From Nematopogon swammerdamellus (taxonomy: Eukaryota > Arthropoda > Insecta > Lepidoptera > Adelidae), in assembly GCA_946902875.1 (NCBI GenBank), contig OX336344.1, positions 16,203,791-16,267,790 on the forward strand: a DNA stretch of 64,000 bases, in the 5' to 3' direction. Each line of letters opens with the position of its first letter. The first letter of the stretch is position 1. The notes below the pieces were generated by a model. The model was not told the DNA's origin. It worked only from the letters and a program-made list of their open reading frames with translations, and did no database searches. The position numbers and the translations under genes were made by a program. Of this stretch, positions 40,669-51,700 are shown one piece after another.

Positions 40669-42153
40669 GCCTATATTGTGAGGTTAGCAATTCAACTCTT
40701 ACCTACAGGTTCCAAATGGTTTTTGTCTTCAATGAGGCCTCTGAACATGGTACCTGGATATTATAACTTAACATAAATAAATGTACATTTTGTGCAATGA
40801 ATGTTTTATTTAAAGTTTATTTCCCATTGACCTATCCTAAAACACATTTATTTTATTTTAATATTATCTTGGCTGAAGCTGCCAAATACAAACTCATTTA
40901 TCTTTTACATTTTATAAACGGACGAGTCTGTCTCAGCACCGGACGGAACCACCACAACGATTTTAATTTGATATGCCCATGTGTTAGTTTAAAGTCGCTC
41001 TAAAAAGCATTGTGAATGTTATTTTTTAAATAACACGTTTTTGTACCAGTAACCATTTATCAGTTTGTACCTTGGACGTGGCCGAAGATATTATAAGCAA
41101 TAACTGCCCAGGCCATTTTAAGCAGGTACCTACTGTCCCAACATGTTATTTTTGCATAAATTTGATTATAATGGCAGGCAAGGGTAAACTAATGATGCCC
41201 ATGCTATAAAAACGGTTATTTATTACTGGATATTATAGTATCAGTATAGTATACATTGTAGTGACGTACTTTTTTTTTCACAGTGATTTTTCAAAAATTA
41301 TTCAGTTTTAATGTAAACTGAACAAAAATTCACTGAAAGGGCTATAGCAACAGTACAGTCTAGGAGTAAACCTAAAAACTTTTCATTACCTACTAGCTAC
41401 ATCATGTCTCCTCTACTTCCATACCAAATTTTATTCGATTTTGTTGAATAGACCAACTAGAGCGGCTTATGTGAATAAAATAGAGAAATTTCTAAAAAAG
41501 TTTAAAAAAATCATAAGTTCTAAACTATTGATTTTCGCGGACGGAACTAATGTTTTTTTTTTTAAATGAGTCAACATGAGGTCCTCCATCTAAAAAAAAT
41601 GTTTGGACCACTATAACTTAATAAAAATTTAATACGTGAAGTGCGCGTATTTCACCTTAACAATTATGTTTTTTATATCGTAAAAAAAATTGGTATGGGA
41701 ACGTGATTAGTATCTGATACACATACACCCTATCGATCGTTACCTACTATTGGGAGACCTTATATATTACAGAAGCAGGCGGCTATACATAGCACAAAAA
41801 TAATGTCGAAATTTATGAGTGGATATTTGGAAGAACTAAATCAAACAGAAGATCAATAGACCAGAGCTCCAAAATACTGTATATCAATGTATAACATCTT
41901 ATCTTAATGTACACCTTGTTCTTTTTCCTGGGAGGACCCTGGGCGGGAACAAGTCGGACTATTAGCACTAAGATGCCGGAAACTCCAAAAATTGGATGAA
42001 GAAAGTTTATACATATTATTCGATCATTTTGACATTTTGAATGTATTCGAATAATCACGGCGATTCATTCGATTGTTGACTGGGCATAGTATTTTAGTCA
42101 GACAGAAGGACCAAGTCGAATTGAAGAGATTTTGCTACAAACCATGTACATTT
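40669..42153. other. Intergenic, one partial MITE
   Basis: 41636-41760 is a partial copy of the Harbinger-like MITE of 23041-23282 (GAAGTGCGCGTATTTCACC, ACGTGATTAGTATCTGATAC). Otherwise AT-rich without genes. Confidence 0.5.
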
Positions 42154-42540
42154 TTTTTATGGATAATGACACGGTTGGCTACATCACCTACAACATCCGT
42201 GATGTCAGCCCATAACACCGGGTGAACTTGGTGCCACGTCAGTGTTTCCATTCGGTCGTGCCGACTACACTGAACTGGACGGAAAACACAAACTGTTTAC
42301 ATAGCCGTTTCGACCGACGACGTTTCATTCAGTGCGGTGGTGCCAACCCGGGCGGTTTGAACTCTACCACCTAGTAAGTTATAAGAAGGGAAGGGACCTA
42401 CAGTTTTACATGGAATCCGAACCACGATCGGCCTCCAACGGTCCAGCGGTCACCCATCCAAGTACTAATCGGCCCAGCGTTGCAGGTAATCAATAGCGAC
42501 AGTCGACTGTCTGCACCACTGAGCTTTCGATGCTGACGTC
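42154..42540 (-). mobile_element. Family C SINE, full length, 5S/tRNA-like head
   Basis: Read on the minus strand: AGCTCAGTGGTGCAG (tRNA A-box-like), a 5S-like core (42446-42484, AGTACTTGGATGGGTGACCGC), GTGGTTCGGATTCCA (B-box-like T arm), then the common body and ...TGTCATTATCCATAAAAAA. Confidence 0.8.
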
Positions 42541-42825
42541 ATCATGTTTATAGATAGAATAATAAAATGTGACGATTAATTTGTTGTTTGGAGTTTCATT
42601 AGGCCTGTGTTATAAGTAGGTATAGATTGTATGCCCGCCCCTGCCCGTACATGGCTACGCCCTTGGTCAGATGTCGATGCTGCAGGGTGCAGGGTCATGA
42701 ATTCTTTAATAAATAAAGTGAATTTTCTACACCCTTATAACTCGAGAACCACTTTATCGATTTACATACGGATTTCACTGTTACATTCTGTTACTCCTCG
42801 AGATGGTTTTAGGCTATACAGCACC

Positions 42826-43215
42826 ACGCTACGTCATCGGCGGCTTGAGCTGTGTTGTGTGTGAGCAGTCACCTCATCCCTCCTCCGATATCCGCCACAC
42901 CCTCCGAACTCGCTCGGAACGGGTTCGATATTCATATGTTGACACTGAACTTCTAAGAACGCATCGCTTTTCGAAATCGTTCCTGTGTCTTACGGCGAAA
43001 GTATGGAACAGTCTTTTGGTGAGCGTGTTCCCCTATATATAACCTGGGGGATCTTTAAAAGGCGTGTTAATAAATTAGACAATGACCTCTTTGTCCGCCT
43101 TGTAGCTGGCATGGCGCCTCTTCGAGCGAGGTTTCGCGTGGAGTGGTTCTTGAATGTGTGTGTTCTTCTTTTGAACTTTTGGGCAACAGACGCGGTGTCT
43201 GTTGCGACACCCCTG
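42826..43215 (+). mobile_element. Jockey/CR1-like LINE 3' end with RT C-terminus
   Basis: Encodes LLRTHRFSKSFLC, then shifted frames give VWNSLLVSVFP and FKRRVNKLDNDL, ending near the tail TGGCATGGCGCCTC. Frameshifts make it a pseudogene. Confidence 0.65.
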
Positions 43216-43218
43216 CCG

Positions 43219-43617
43219 ATTTTTTTTATGGAAACTGACACGGTTGGCTACATCACCTACAATATCCGTGATGTCAGCCCATAACACCGGATGAACTAGG
43301 TGCCATGTCAGTGTTTCCCGATCGTGCCGGCTACACTGAATTGGACGGAAAACAGAAACTATTTACATAGCCGTTTCGACCGACCTTTCATTCAGTGCGG
43401 TGGTATCAAACCGGGCGGGTTGAACCCTACCACCGAGTAAGGTAGGAAGGGAAGGGACCTACAGTTTTATGTGGAATCCGAACAACGGTCAGCCTCCAAA
43501 GGCCGAGCGGTCACCCATCCAAGTAGGTACTGATCGCGCCCAGCGTTGCTTAACAATCAATAGCAATAGTCAACTGTCTGCACCACTGACAGAGCTATCG
43601 AGGCTGATTGTCCATAA
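43219..43617 (-). mobile_element. Family C SINE, full length, best 5S-like core
   Basis: The complement of 43508-43555 reads AAGCAACGCTGGGCGCGATC, AGTAC, a short insertion, then TTGGATGGGTGACCGC, close to the 3' half of animal 5S rRNA. It is preceded by a tRNA-like GCTC...CAGTGGTGCAG and followed by GGTTCGGATTCCAC. Confidence 0.8.
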
Positions 43618-43636
43618 AAAAAGTAGGTAGATACAT

Positions 43637-43931
43637 CCTACACCTGCTGCTTCACCGTGCATAACTGGTGTAAAACTAGGTCCCTTCCCTTGCCCCTTAC
43701 TAGATGGTAGGCTCAAGTTGTAGCCGACTGGGATGGTACCACCGTACTGGATGTAAGATGGATGACCGAATAGCAGCCTCGGTTGTGTTCTCCTCTAGTC
43801 CAGTATAGCCAGCAATCCAGGGAACTCTCCGGTATGGCACCTATCTTCTCGGAGGTGATATTGGCTGGTCTGGAGAATGTGCTTTGGCCCCTACGACTCA
43901 GCCACCCATACCGGATTACATATAAAAAAAC
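43637..43931 (+). mobile_element. Family A SINE, head missing
   Basis: CCTACACCTGCTGCTTCACC through CACCCATACCGGATTACAT plus A-run. Confidence 0.75.
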
Positions 43932-43999
43932 AGTAGGGCATATACATAGATAGGTATATGCACAATGTATGTAAGTCCCACATCAAGTATCGTTGCGTG

Positions 44000-44634
44000 T
44001 TCGAACAGCGCACGCACCTTTCAACTTGTGCAAGCGGTGTTCGTACAAGGCCACCATGGGCGACCAGTTATTTTGGCAGCCTCCAAGGTCCGAGCGTTTC
44101 TCGGTCATTGGAGAATGTGATCAGATCACAGAGTGCAAGGCGAAATGGTCTTTTCCTGGCACCGGCTGTGTTGCATAACAAATACTTAACTAAACCTGTT
44201 GGCCTAAGTAGGGAAGACGGGAAGAGGCCAGACGGAATGTCTTTGATTCCTTGGTCCAGAGGCGAGCCATTGTTTGGGATGCGACGTGTGCAGACACTTT
44301 GGCAGATTCTCATGTGTCTGCCACATCTCGCCATGCTGGCGCCGCCGCGGAATCAGCAGCTCGCTCGAAGCACCTAAAGTACTTGACAATTAAGACCAAT
44401 CACGATTTCGTGGTCTTTGCCGTCGAGACTTTAAGTGCTTGGAGCAAAGAGGCAAAGTCACTAACCTCCGTTTTAAGTCAAAAATTAATTGACCTGTCAG
44501 GGAATCTTAAGGCAGGGCAATACCTTAAACAGCGGATAGCAATCGCTATCCAGCGCGGGAATGCTGCGAGCGTTTTGGGTACCCTACGAGGAGAGAGTGA
44601 CCAAAATTTGTGTGAATTTTTTTATGTTGTTTAG
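44000..44634 (+). pseudogene. C-terminal nuclease-like part of a non-LTR retrotransposon polyprotein, frameshifted
   Basis: Coding begins around LCKRCSYKATMGDQLFW, breaks near 44180, resumes as GKRPDGMSLIPWSRGEPL, shifts frame near 44275, then runs as VWDATCADTLADSHV, AGAAAESAARSKHLKY, VVFAVETLSAWSKEAKS and [13 protein letters not shown] to the stop at 44634. The R-PDG...P-W...-VWD arrangement fits a PD-(D/E)xK-like nuclease known at the end of one invertebrate RT-polyprotein family. At least two frame breaks make it dead. Confidence 0.6.
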
Positions 44635-45148
44635 GTTAGTTTATTAGTCTTTAATTTATTTGTTAATTTCATATTGTGCAATAAATATATTTTACTTACG
44701 CCGAATTGTTTCTAGTAAAGTGTGTGTGATTTGATTAGATATTTATTTTATTGACTGTTTTTTTTTTCTACTGAGCTTGTATGAAATTTATTTAGAACTG
44801 CCGAATTGTTTATTATTTGTATTGAATCTAGTGAAAATGTTGACGATTTCTATAGCACGATGGATCTTCCACATAAAATGCTCGCGGAAATAAAATACTT
44901 TTGACTTTAACTTTGACTTATATGTAGGAAAAATCCTAATAAATAAAGCGAAGTTTCTACGGGCGACCGGCCGGCCGTGTAAAGTCGCGTCTCCTGCGCA
45001 CGTTTTTTTTTAAACATTACACAAGAAACATTACACAAAAACATTTATTTTCATACAAATCGATGTTTCTGTTTAATGTTTCGAAAAAAACATTTGCAGG
45101 AGACCCGGCTTAACGTACACAGTACGAGTCAGTAAATAATTTGCATCG
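44635..45148. other. Retroposon tail and flank
   Basis: AT-rich UTR-like sequence with AATAAATATATTTTAC near 44681 and a poorly conserved segment after 44900. No gene. Confidence 0.4.
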
Positions 45149-45254
45149 AGCTTTAGAGAGAGACTATCCGGTTGTAGAGCGTCGTCCCTGTCGCACGAAC
45201 TGGCACGTCTCGGGGACAACCCTCTACAACCGGATTGTCTCTTTCTAAAGCTTA
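45149..45254. repeat. Compact fold-back MITE
   Basis: GAGCTTTAGAGAGAGACTAT and complement with CCGGTTGTAGAG/CTCTACAACCGG inside. Related to the element at 38487-38912. Confidence 0.8.
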
Positions 45255-45537
45255 TTAAGCATACCTACATTATTTACTCCCGCTTAATGCTTACGTCAAT
45301 ATTTATGAATTTCCTTGTAACTCTAAAACCACTTAATCGATTTACATACGGTTTTCACTGTTACAATCTGTCACTTCCTAAAGATGATTTTAGGCTATAA
45401 ATCATAACGCTTCGTCATCGGCGGCCTGAGCTGTGAGCAAAAAGTCACGCGAAGCGAAGGCGCGGGCAAAAGCTAGTCCGAGATAAAATTAAGTAACATT
45501 TCCCAAAATTCTATAAATTCTAAATTTATTATTAGAT

Positions 45538-45916
45538 TTTTTTAAGGAAACTGACACGGTTGGCTACATCACCTACAACATCCGTGATGTTAGTCCATAA
45601 CACCGGGTGAACTAGGTGCCATGTCAGTGCTTCCCTTCATTTCATGTCGGCTACAGTGAACTGGACGGAAAACGCGAACTATTTACATAGCCGTTTCGAC
45701 CAACGACGTTTCATTCAGTGCGGTGGTACCAACGCTGGCGGGATTAAACCCTGCCCCTAGTAAGGTAAGAAGGGAAGCGACCTACAGTTTTACGTGGGAT
45801 CAGAACCACGGTCAGCCTCTAACGGTCGAGCGGTCACCCATCCAAGTACTGACCGCGCTCAGGGTTGCTTAACAACAGTCGACCGACCGCACCACTGAGC
45901 TACCGACACGCTGAGA
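45538..45916 (-). mobile_element. Family C SINE, full length
   Basis: The complement carries TCGGTAGCTCAGTGGT (45891-45906, tRNA A-box-like), GTTAAGCAACCCTGAGCGC and TCAGTACTTGGATGGGTGAC (45830-45873, 5S-like), then the common body. Confidence 0.82.
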
Positions 45917-45985
45917 AAATAGTGCATGGGGCACTAAAATTGTATTTTGTTATTATGTAACCCGGTATGATCGGATACACATCCC

Positions 45986-46363
45986 TATAGTCTGTTTTTT
46001 TGGAAGACGGAGTAAAGTGACGTTTGGAGTGTTGCCAGTTTCTGGAAAATTTTAAATAGGCATGTAGTTGCTATCAATACTTTTATCGATTGATAAACTA
46101 ATGAAATGCTGTAAACTCCAATATTTACCGAATTGTGGATTTAATTGACAACATATTAAGCTAAATCTAGCTAGAAAAATGTTAAGTTTAAGGCAGCGCC
46201 ACAGGTAGCGCATAATATGTGTGAAGGTGTGTCGTGTCGTGTTCGTGTCATGTAAAAGTCGATACTATTTTCATCGACTACAAACACTAGTGATGCAAAG
46301 CGTGCAACACTCTAATGTCAGTCAAACGTCAATTTACTCCGTCTTCCAAAAAAACAGACTATA
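45986..46363. mobile_element. TIR MITE, second copy
   Basis: Same element as 24440-24802 in opposite orientation; both ends TATAGTCTGTTTTTTTGGAA. This copy has the better-preserved right terminus. Confidence 0.8.
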
Positions 46364-46537
46364 GCTACTACCGTGATGTCAGCCTATTACACCACGGATC
46401 TATAGTATAGATGTAAGCCTTTCGCATACATCGCTGCCGAAAAAAACATGTCACCGATCAAATCAGCTTATAAGCCGAGTTCACAACGACTGATGCTATG
46501 TATAGTCCAAACACGCGAAAGAGGAGAGTTCGAGTTT

Positions 46538-46938
46538 TAAGCGGCGGGTGGCTGAGTGGTTTGGGCATCGGCTTCTCATGCGAGAGGTCCGCGGTTCGAA
46601 TCCCATCGGCGTGTACCAATGAGTTTTTTCTGACGAAAAAAATTACGTGCATACCTACACCTGGCTGCTTCACCGTTCGGAACCGGTGTAAAACTGTAGG
46701 TCCCTTCCCTTGCCCCTTACTAGGTAGTAGGCTCAAATTGTAGCCGACTGTGTTGATTCCACCGTACTGGATGTAAGATGGTCGCATAGCAGCCTCGGCT
46801 GGGTTCTCCTCTAGTCCAGTATAGCCAGCAATCCAGGGAAGTCTCCGGTATGGCACCTACCTTCTCGGAGGTGATATTGGCTGGTCGGAGCATGCGCTTT
46901 AGCCCCTCCAACTTAGCCACCCATACCGGATTACATAA
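46538..46938 (+). mobile_element. Family A SINE, full length
   Basis: A box TGGCTGAGTGG (46549-46559) and B box GGTTCGAATCC (46593-46603), full body and CCGGATTACAT plus A-rich tail. Confidence 0.87.
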
Positions 46939-48327
46939 AAACAAAGAAAAAAAATCACAGCATGAGCTGGTTTTTAATGCGATCCTTTAAATGTATCCGT
47001 GATGTGATGACAAGTATTATTGTATGTGAAGATACGCGCACACACATGTTTAGAGACAGGTAACATGTTTCATCGCGTTTTGACTCTTCTATAATAGACC
47101 TTATAGAAATAGATCTTATAAAATAAGTCTTCAAGAACACCTGTTGGTATAATTGCAGTGTCGTGCTAATGAATCTGATTATGGGTTTTTATAAGAACAG
47201 ATAGTGCTGTAATAATAATTAAATTCACTCCCTGTATGTATTTCCACATTAAGCGCATTAAACTGATATTGTATAATGGGGAGTATCTCTCTGTGCAACG
47301 TCCGTTCCGTTGCCCACAACAATTAAAGCTATCTCGAACGCATTTCCTCACTTTTCCGGCCCGGTTGCGCACGCGGCGAGTGCGACACGCGACGATGTGC
47401 AGTGTGTTGCGTCTTCACGTGTGGGCTGCTGAGTCTCGCTCGAATAACGTACTGCCAAAATCGTAAAGGCTTCCATCCATCATTCATCCTTGAATCTGAA
47501 AGCTTTCCTGTGGTCGGTTAAAAAACATCACATTCACCCAATTTTTGGGTTTCCGTATCCCGTACTACTAATTACTATCCCCTATTACTAAGCCTCCGCC
47601 GTCTGTCCGAGGGCTGTATCTCTTGAACCGTAATAGGTAGGTATGAAATTTTGACAGAATATGTGTTACTATGGCGGATATAACAACAAATAATAAAAAA
47701 AAGAAAATGTTAAAAATTAAGGGGGGCTCCGGCCATACAACAAACGTGCGAAAAATCAATTAGTCGCGCTACTGAATAATAGATGGCGCCACAGGCTTTT
47801 ATACATTGCATTGTTGAAAGACAAAAGATAGCCGCTCAATTGCCAACGACGTCATTGAGGTGCCTCCGATCGTCCTACATATCTTCGAAATTAAAATTCA
47901 ATATCTTCGAAAAAATTCAAGGCATGGTGACACCTGGATAGATACGGAAGCCTCCGTGCGCGAGTAAAACTCACACTTGACAGATTTTTTGAACATTTTT
48001 AGCTACATCACATCATTAAGACCGCACTGAACTTAAAACTATAAAATGTATTAAATTCCGTACAGTTAGCTCTTTCAAATGCTATGTTAGTTAAAATTTT
48101 TTTTATTTGTATCAAATAGGCCCCCCATATTATGTAAAATAAATTTTTATCATATTTTTCAGGTGATATTGATTTATGTACGCCTCATAAAGATTTATCA
48201 TTAAGCCAAATTTCTACGTTACTTAGTTTTCGAGAAAAACCACTGTGACAGACGGACGGACACCGGAGTGATCTTATAATGTTTCCCTTTTTTTCATTTT
48301 AAGGCACGGAATATTAAAAAAACTATG
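46939..48327. other. Intergenic, old repeat near the BEL insertion
   Basis: No gene. At 48200-48300 lies TTTTCGAGAAAAACCACTG, GACAGACGGACGGACACC and TTTAAGGCACGGAA, a common insect repeat end, into which the BEL element inserted. 47280-47470 is GC-richer and unrecognised. Confidence 0.4.
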
Positions 48328-48645
48328 TGTATCGTAGTGTGTGTGTGGTTGTGGCCTCCTACCTTGTAAAATCGCCGCGCCGTCCGCTCCTTCGATAGCC
48401 CAGTCCACACCACGATCTTGGTAAAAGTTTTCCTGAGGTTTTCGTACGTAATTATGTACACCGCTCCGTTCCGGTTTTGCAGAACTCGTCAACAACCCCT
48501 TTCTGTCGCCCGTTGCTTGGCGACCAGAGCGGACAAGCGTAGGTGGCCAGCTATGTGGCTGTTTGTCTCTGCCGCCGGGCTTGATGGAGGCAAGTGTACC
48601 TAGTGAATTTGTGTTGCGCGATGTAAAGCCGAATAATACCGAACA
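48328..48645 (-). repeat. 3' LTR of the BEL/Pao element
   Basis: Starts TGTATCGTAG and ends ACCGAACA on the plus strand (TG...CA). Identical to the other LTR except G at 48386 versus A at 54749. Confidence 0.95.
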
Positions 48646-48660
48646 CCCCCCCCTGAGAAG
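48646..48660 (-). promoter_or_regulatory. Polypurine tract
   Basis: The complement reads CTTCTCAGGGGGGGG directly against the 3' LTR, the expected plus-strand primer. Confidence 0.8.
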
Positions 48661-48708
48661 AAGCCAAGCTTCTTATCAACCGCAATACATTGAAAAGTCA
48701 CCGCTGAT

Positions 48709-51700
48709 CTAATGATCGTAGATAGGAAGACGACACACCTTAACTACAGGTCGTGTTAAAACCCCATGTGGAGTGTTGACTACCACAACCCGAATAACTC
48801 CATCTCTGCCTGGTTTAATTTCCGCAATCCTGCCCATATTCCAGTGGAGGGGCGGAATGTTTTCGTCCTTCAGAAGAACCAGATCGCCCACGCGAGGGGA
48901 ATCGGTCTTTGAAGTCCACTTCGACCGCTGTTGGAGAGTGGTCAGATAGTCTGAGCTCCACCGCTTCCAGAAATGTTGTGACATGGCCTGTACCAATTCG
49001 AATCGCTTTAGCCTCGAAATGGGCTCCGCCGTCCAATCATATTCTGGGACTGAAGTTAATGATCTCCCGATAAGGAAATGAGCGCCAGTCAGAACGTCGA
49101 ATTCTGATGGGTCCGAGGATAATGGATGCATTGGACGTGAATTTAAAACCGCTTCTACCCGCGTAAAAACTGTTGTTAACTCTTCAAACGTGAGAGTTTG
49201 CTCACCTATAACCCGCTTGAGGTGAGTTTTTGCAGATTTGACTGCCGCTTCAAAAATGCCGCCAAAGTGAGGCGCGCTGGGTGGATTGAATCTCCACTCG
49301 ATACCGCGATTAGTGAATTCTTTTTCGAGAGAAGCCGCTACGGCCGGTTGACGAAGGTGCCGCTCAATTTCCGTTAAGTGTCTATTACTGCCTACGTAGT
49401 TTGTACCGCAGTCCGATCGAATTAGCCTAGGCAATCCCCGTCTTGATGCAAACCTGGTGAATGCAGCAAGAAAGGCTATGGTGGATAAGTCCGAGACAAC
49501 CTCTAAATGAACCACCCGCGTGGCAAGACAAACGAATACGCACAGATATGCCTTGAGGACTTTAGCGTTCCGTAACGTAGAGGCTTTGATTTGAAAAGGT
49601 CCCGCAAAATCCGTGGCTACCGCATGAAAAACACCGCCCGATTGAGTGACGCGATCTGCTGGGAGATCGGCCATAATAGGTTCTGAAGGCTTGGCCTTGA
49701 GTCTAAAACACGGAATGCATTTAAATATTTGGAACCGAATAGCTTGTCTCGCTGAGAGAATCCAATATCTCCGCTGAAGTATAGCTTGTAAAGCTGTAGG
49801 GCCCGCGTGACAATGAGTCAAGTGAAAATGATCTATTATTAGCCGCGTCAGCGCATGAGATTTGGGCAACAACAGAGGATGCTTCGTTCCCATAGGAAGA
49901 TTTGAATTTGAAAGCCGCCCGCCTACACGTAAAAATCCCTCCTCATCAAGGAAAGGACTAAGTCGTCGAATACGCGTGGAGCATAATCGCCCCTTGGAAA
50001 GTAATTCCAGATCAATTGAAAATTCCGCTTGTTGTACTGTTTTAATTAATGTTTTTAATGCCGCTGATAATTCCGCTATTGTTAAAGGGCCGCTCCGCTT
50101 GTTAGTGTTCCGCAAGTTATATGAAAAACGAAGACAATAAGCCGTTACTGCCTGGAGTTTAGGTAGAGAGCTGTACCGAGCAGGTAGATCGCATGACTCG
50201 ATCACTACCGCATGAGATGTTAGCTTGACAGTCTTAATGCCCGGCAAGTCTGGGATGCGACCAATATAGTTCGCAGGCCAACTCTCTGGACTGTCATGTA
50301 ACCAATGTGGGTCCCACCACAGTGAACTGTTAAGCAGCTCTGAAGCTGTAGCTCCCCTAGATCCTATATCCGCACAATTTAAATTAGATGGGACATACCG
50401 CCAAGTTAACCGCACTTTAGAGTTGTTTATCTCCGCAACTCTATTTCCCTCAAAAGTTTGTAGAGTATGTGGTGGTGTTCGCAACCAAGATAGTACAATG
50501 GTACTGTCTGACCAGCATACTATGTCATCGAGTTGAATTTTCCCCACGTAAGATGCCGCTACATAATTAATTAACCGAGATAAAATAATGGCGCCGCTAA
50601 GTTCCATTTTAGGAATGGTTAGTTTAGAGCGAATAGGCGCTACTCTGGACTTGGCCGAGAGCAGGTGTATCGATACTGAATTATCCTGTTTTACAGTACG
50701 CAAATAAACTACAGCCGCATAGCCAAAGTTTGAGCCATCACAGAATCCATGTAGTGAATAAGAAACCGCATCTGGCGGAAGTACGCACCGCTTAAGCCTT
50801 AACTGATTCAACTGAGGTAAGTCGAAAAGAAAACGCTCCCAATCCGCTTGAGAGTGGCTTGGTAAGGGTTCATCCCAAGTCACTTGTAGCAACCATACAG
50901 ACTGCATGATCAGTTTGGCCTTGAACACCACTGGTGCGATCCAACCAAGTGGGTCGAACGTCCGCGCGATAGTAGAGAGAACTGCCCGCTTAGTAAATGT
51001 AGATTCTGACGGTAGACCGATATTGTATGAGAAGACATCCAGCACCGAATCCCATTGAATCCCGAGAACCTTTATGAAGGAAGGACTATCTACCGCATCG
51101 AATTGGTGTGGCTTCTCACAATGTTCCACCGGAATATCTGAGAGAAGCTCTGGACAACTAGATGCCCACTTACGCAACTCATAGCCTCCCAGAGATAGCA
51201 TGGAAATCAGTTGAGACTTTAGCTCTGCCGCAGCTTCTAATGAGCTTGCGCCGCCTAAAATATCGTCCATGTAAACCGAATTCCGCAGTGTACGTGCCGC
51301 GATAGGAAAGCGATCCTCATAATCATCTGCTAGTTGTCGTAGGCACCTAATAGCAATGTATGGGCTAGACTTTAAACCGTACGTGTTAGTATTTAAAGTG
51401 AATATGCACAGTGGCTGGTCCGTAGATTCCCGCCAAAATATGAGCTGAAACGCTCGGTCTCGGTAGTCTACTAAAACCTGCCTGAACATCATTCGGATGT
51501 CCGTTACGAAAACTACCGCGTGAAGGCGAAAGTCTAAAATGATTTCATTTATGTCCAGCTGGAGCTTCGGCCCAGCGTGAAGACAGTCATTTAATGAGAC
51601 TCCTGAAATAGTAGAGCAGCTTGCATCGAAAACCACTCTAATTTTTTCAGTATCCCCTGAACTCTTGAAAACCCCATGATGTGGGATAAAGTAATGTTCC

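Noticed and set aside
43508..43555. 5S rRNA gene fragment
   Set aside because: Only the 3'-half-like core is present, always embedded in the same repeated SINE body; not a 5S gene.
44068..44389. Minus-strand open frames
   Set aside because: Shadows of the frameshifted LINE C-terminus on the plus strand.
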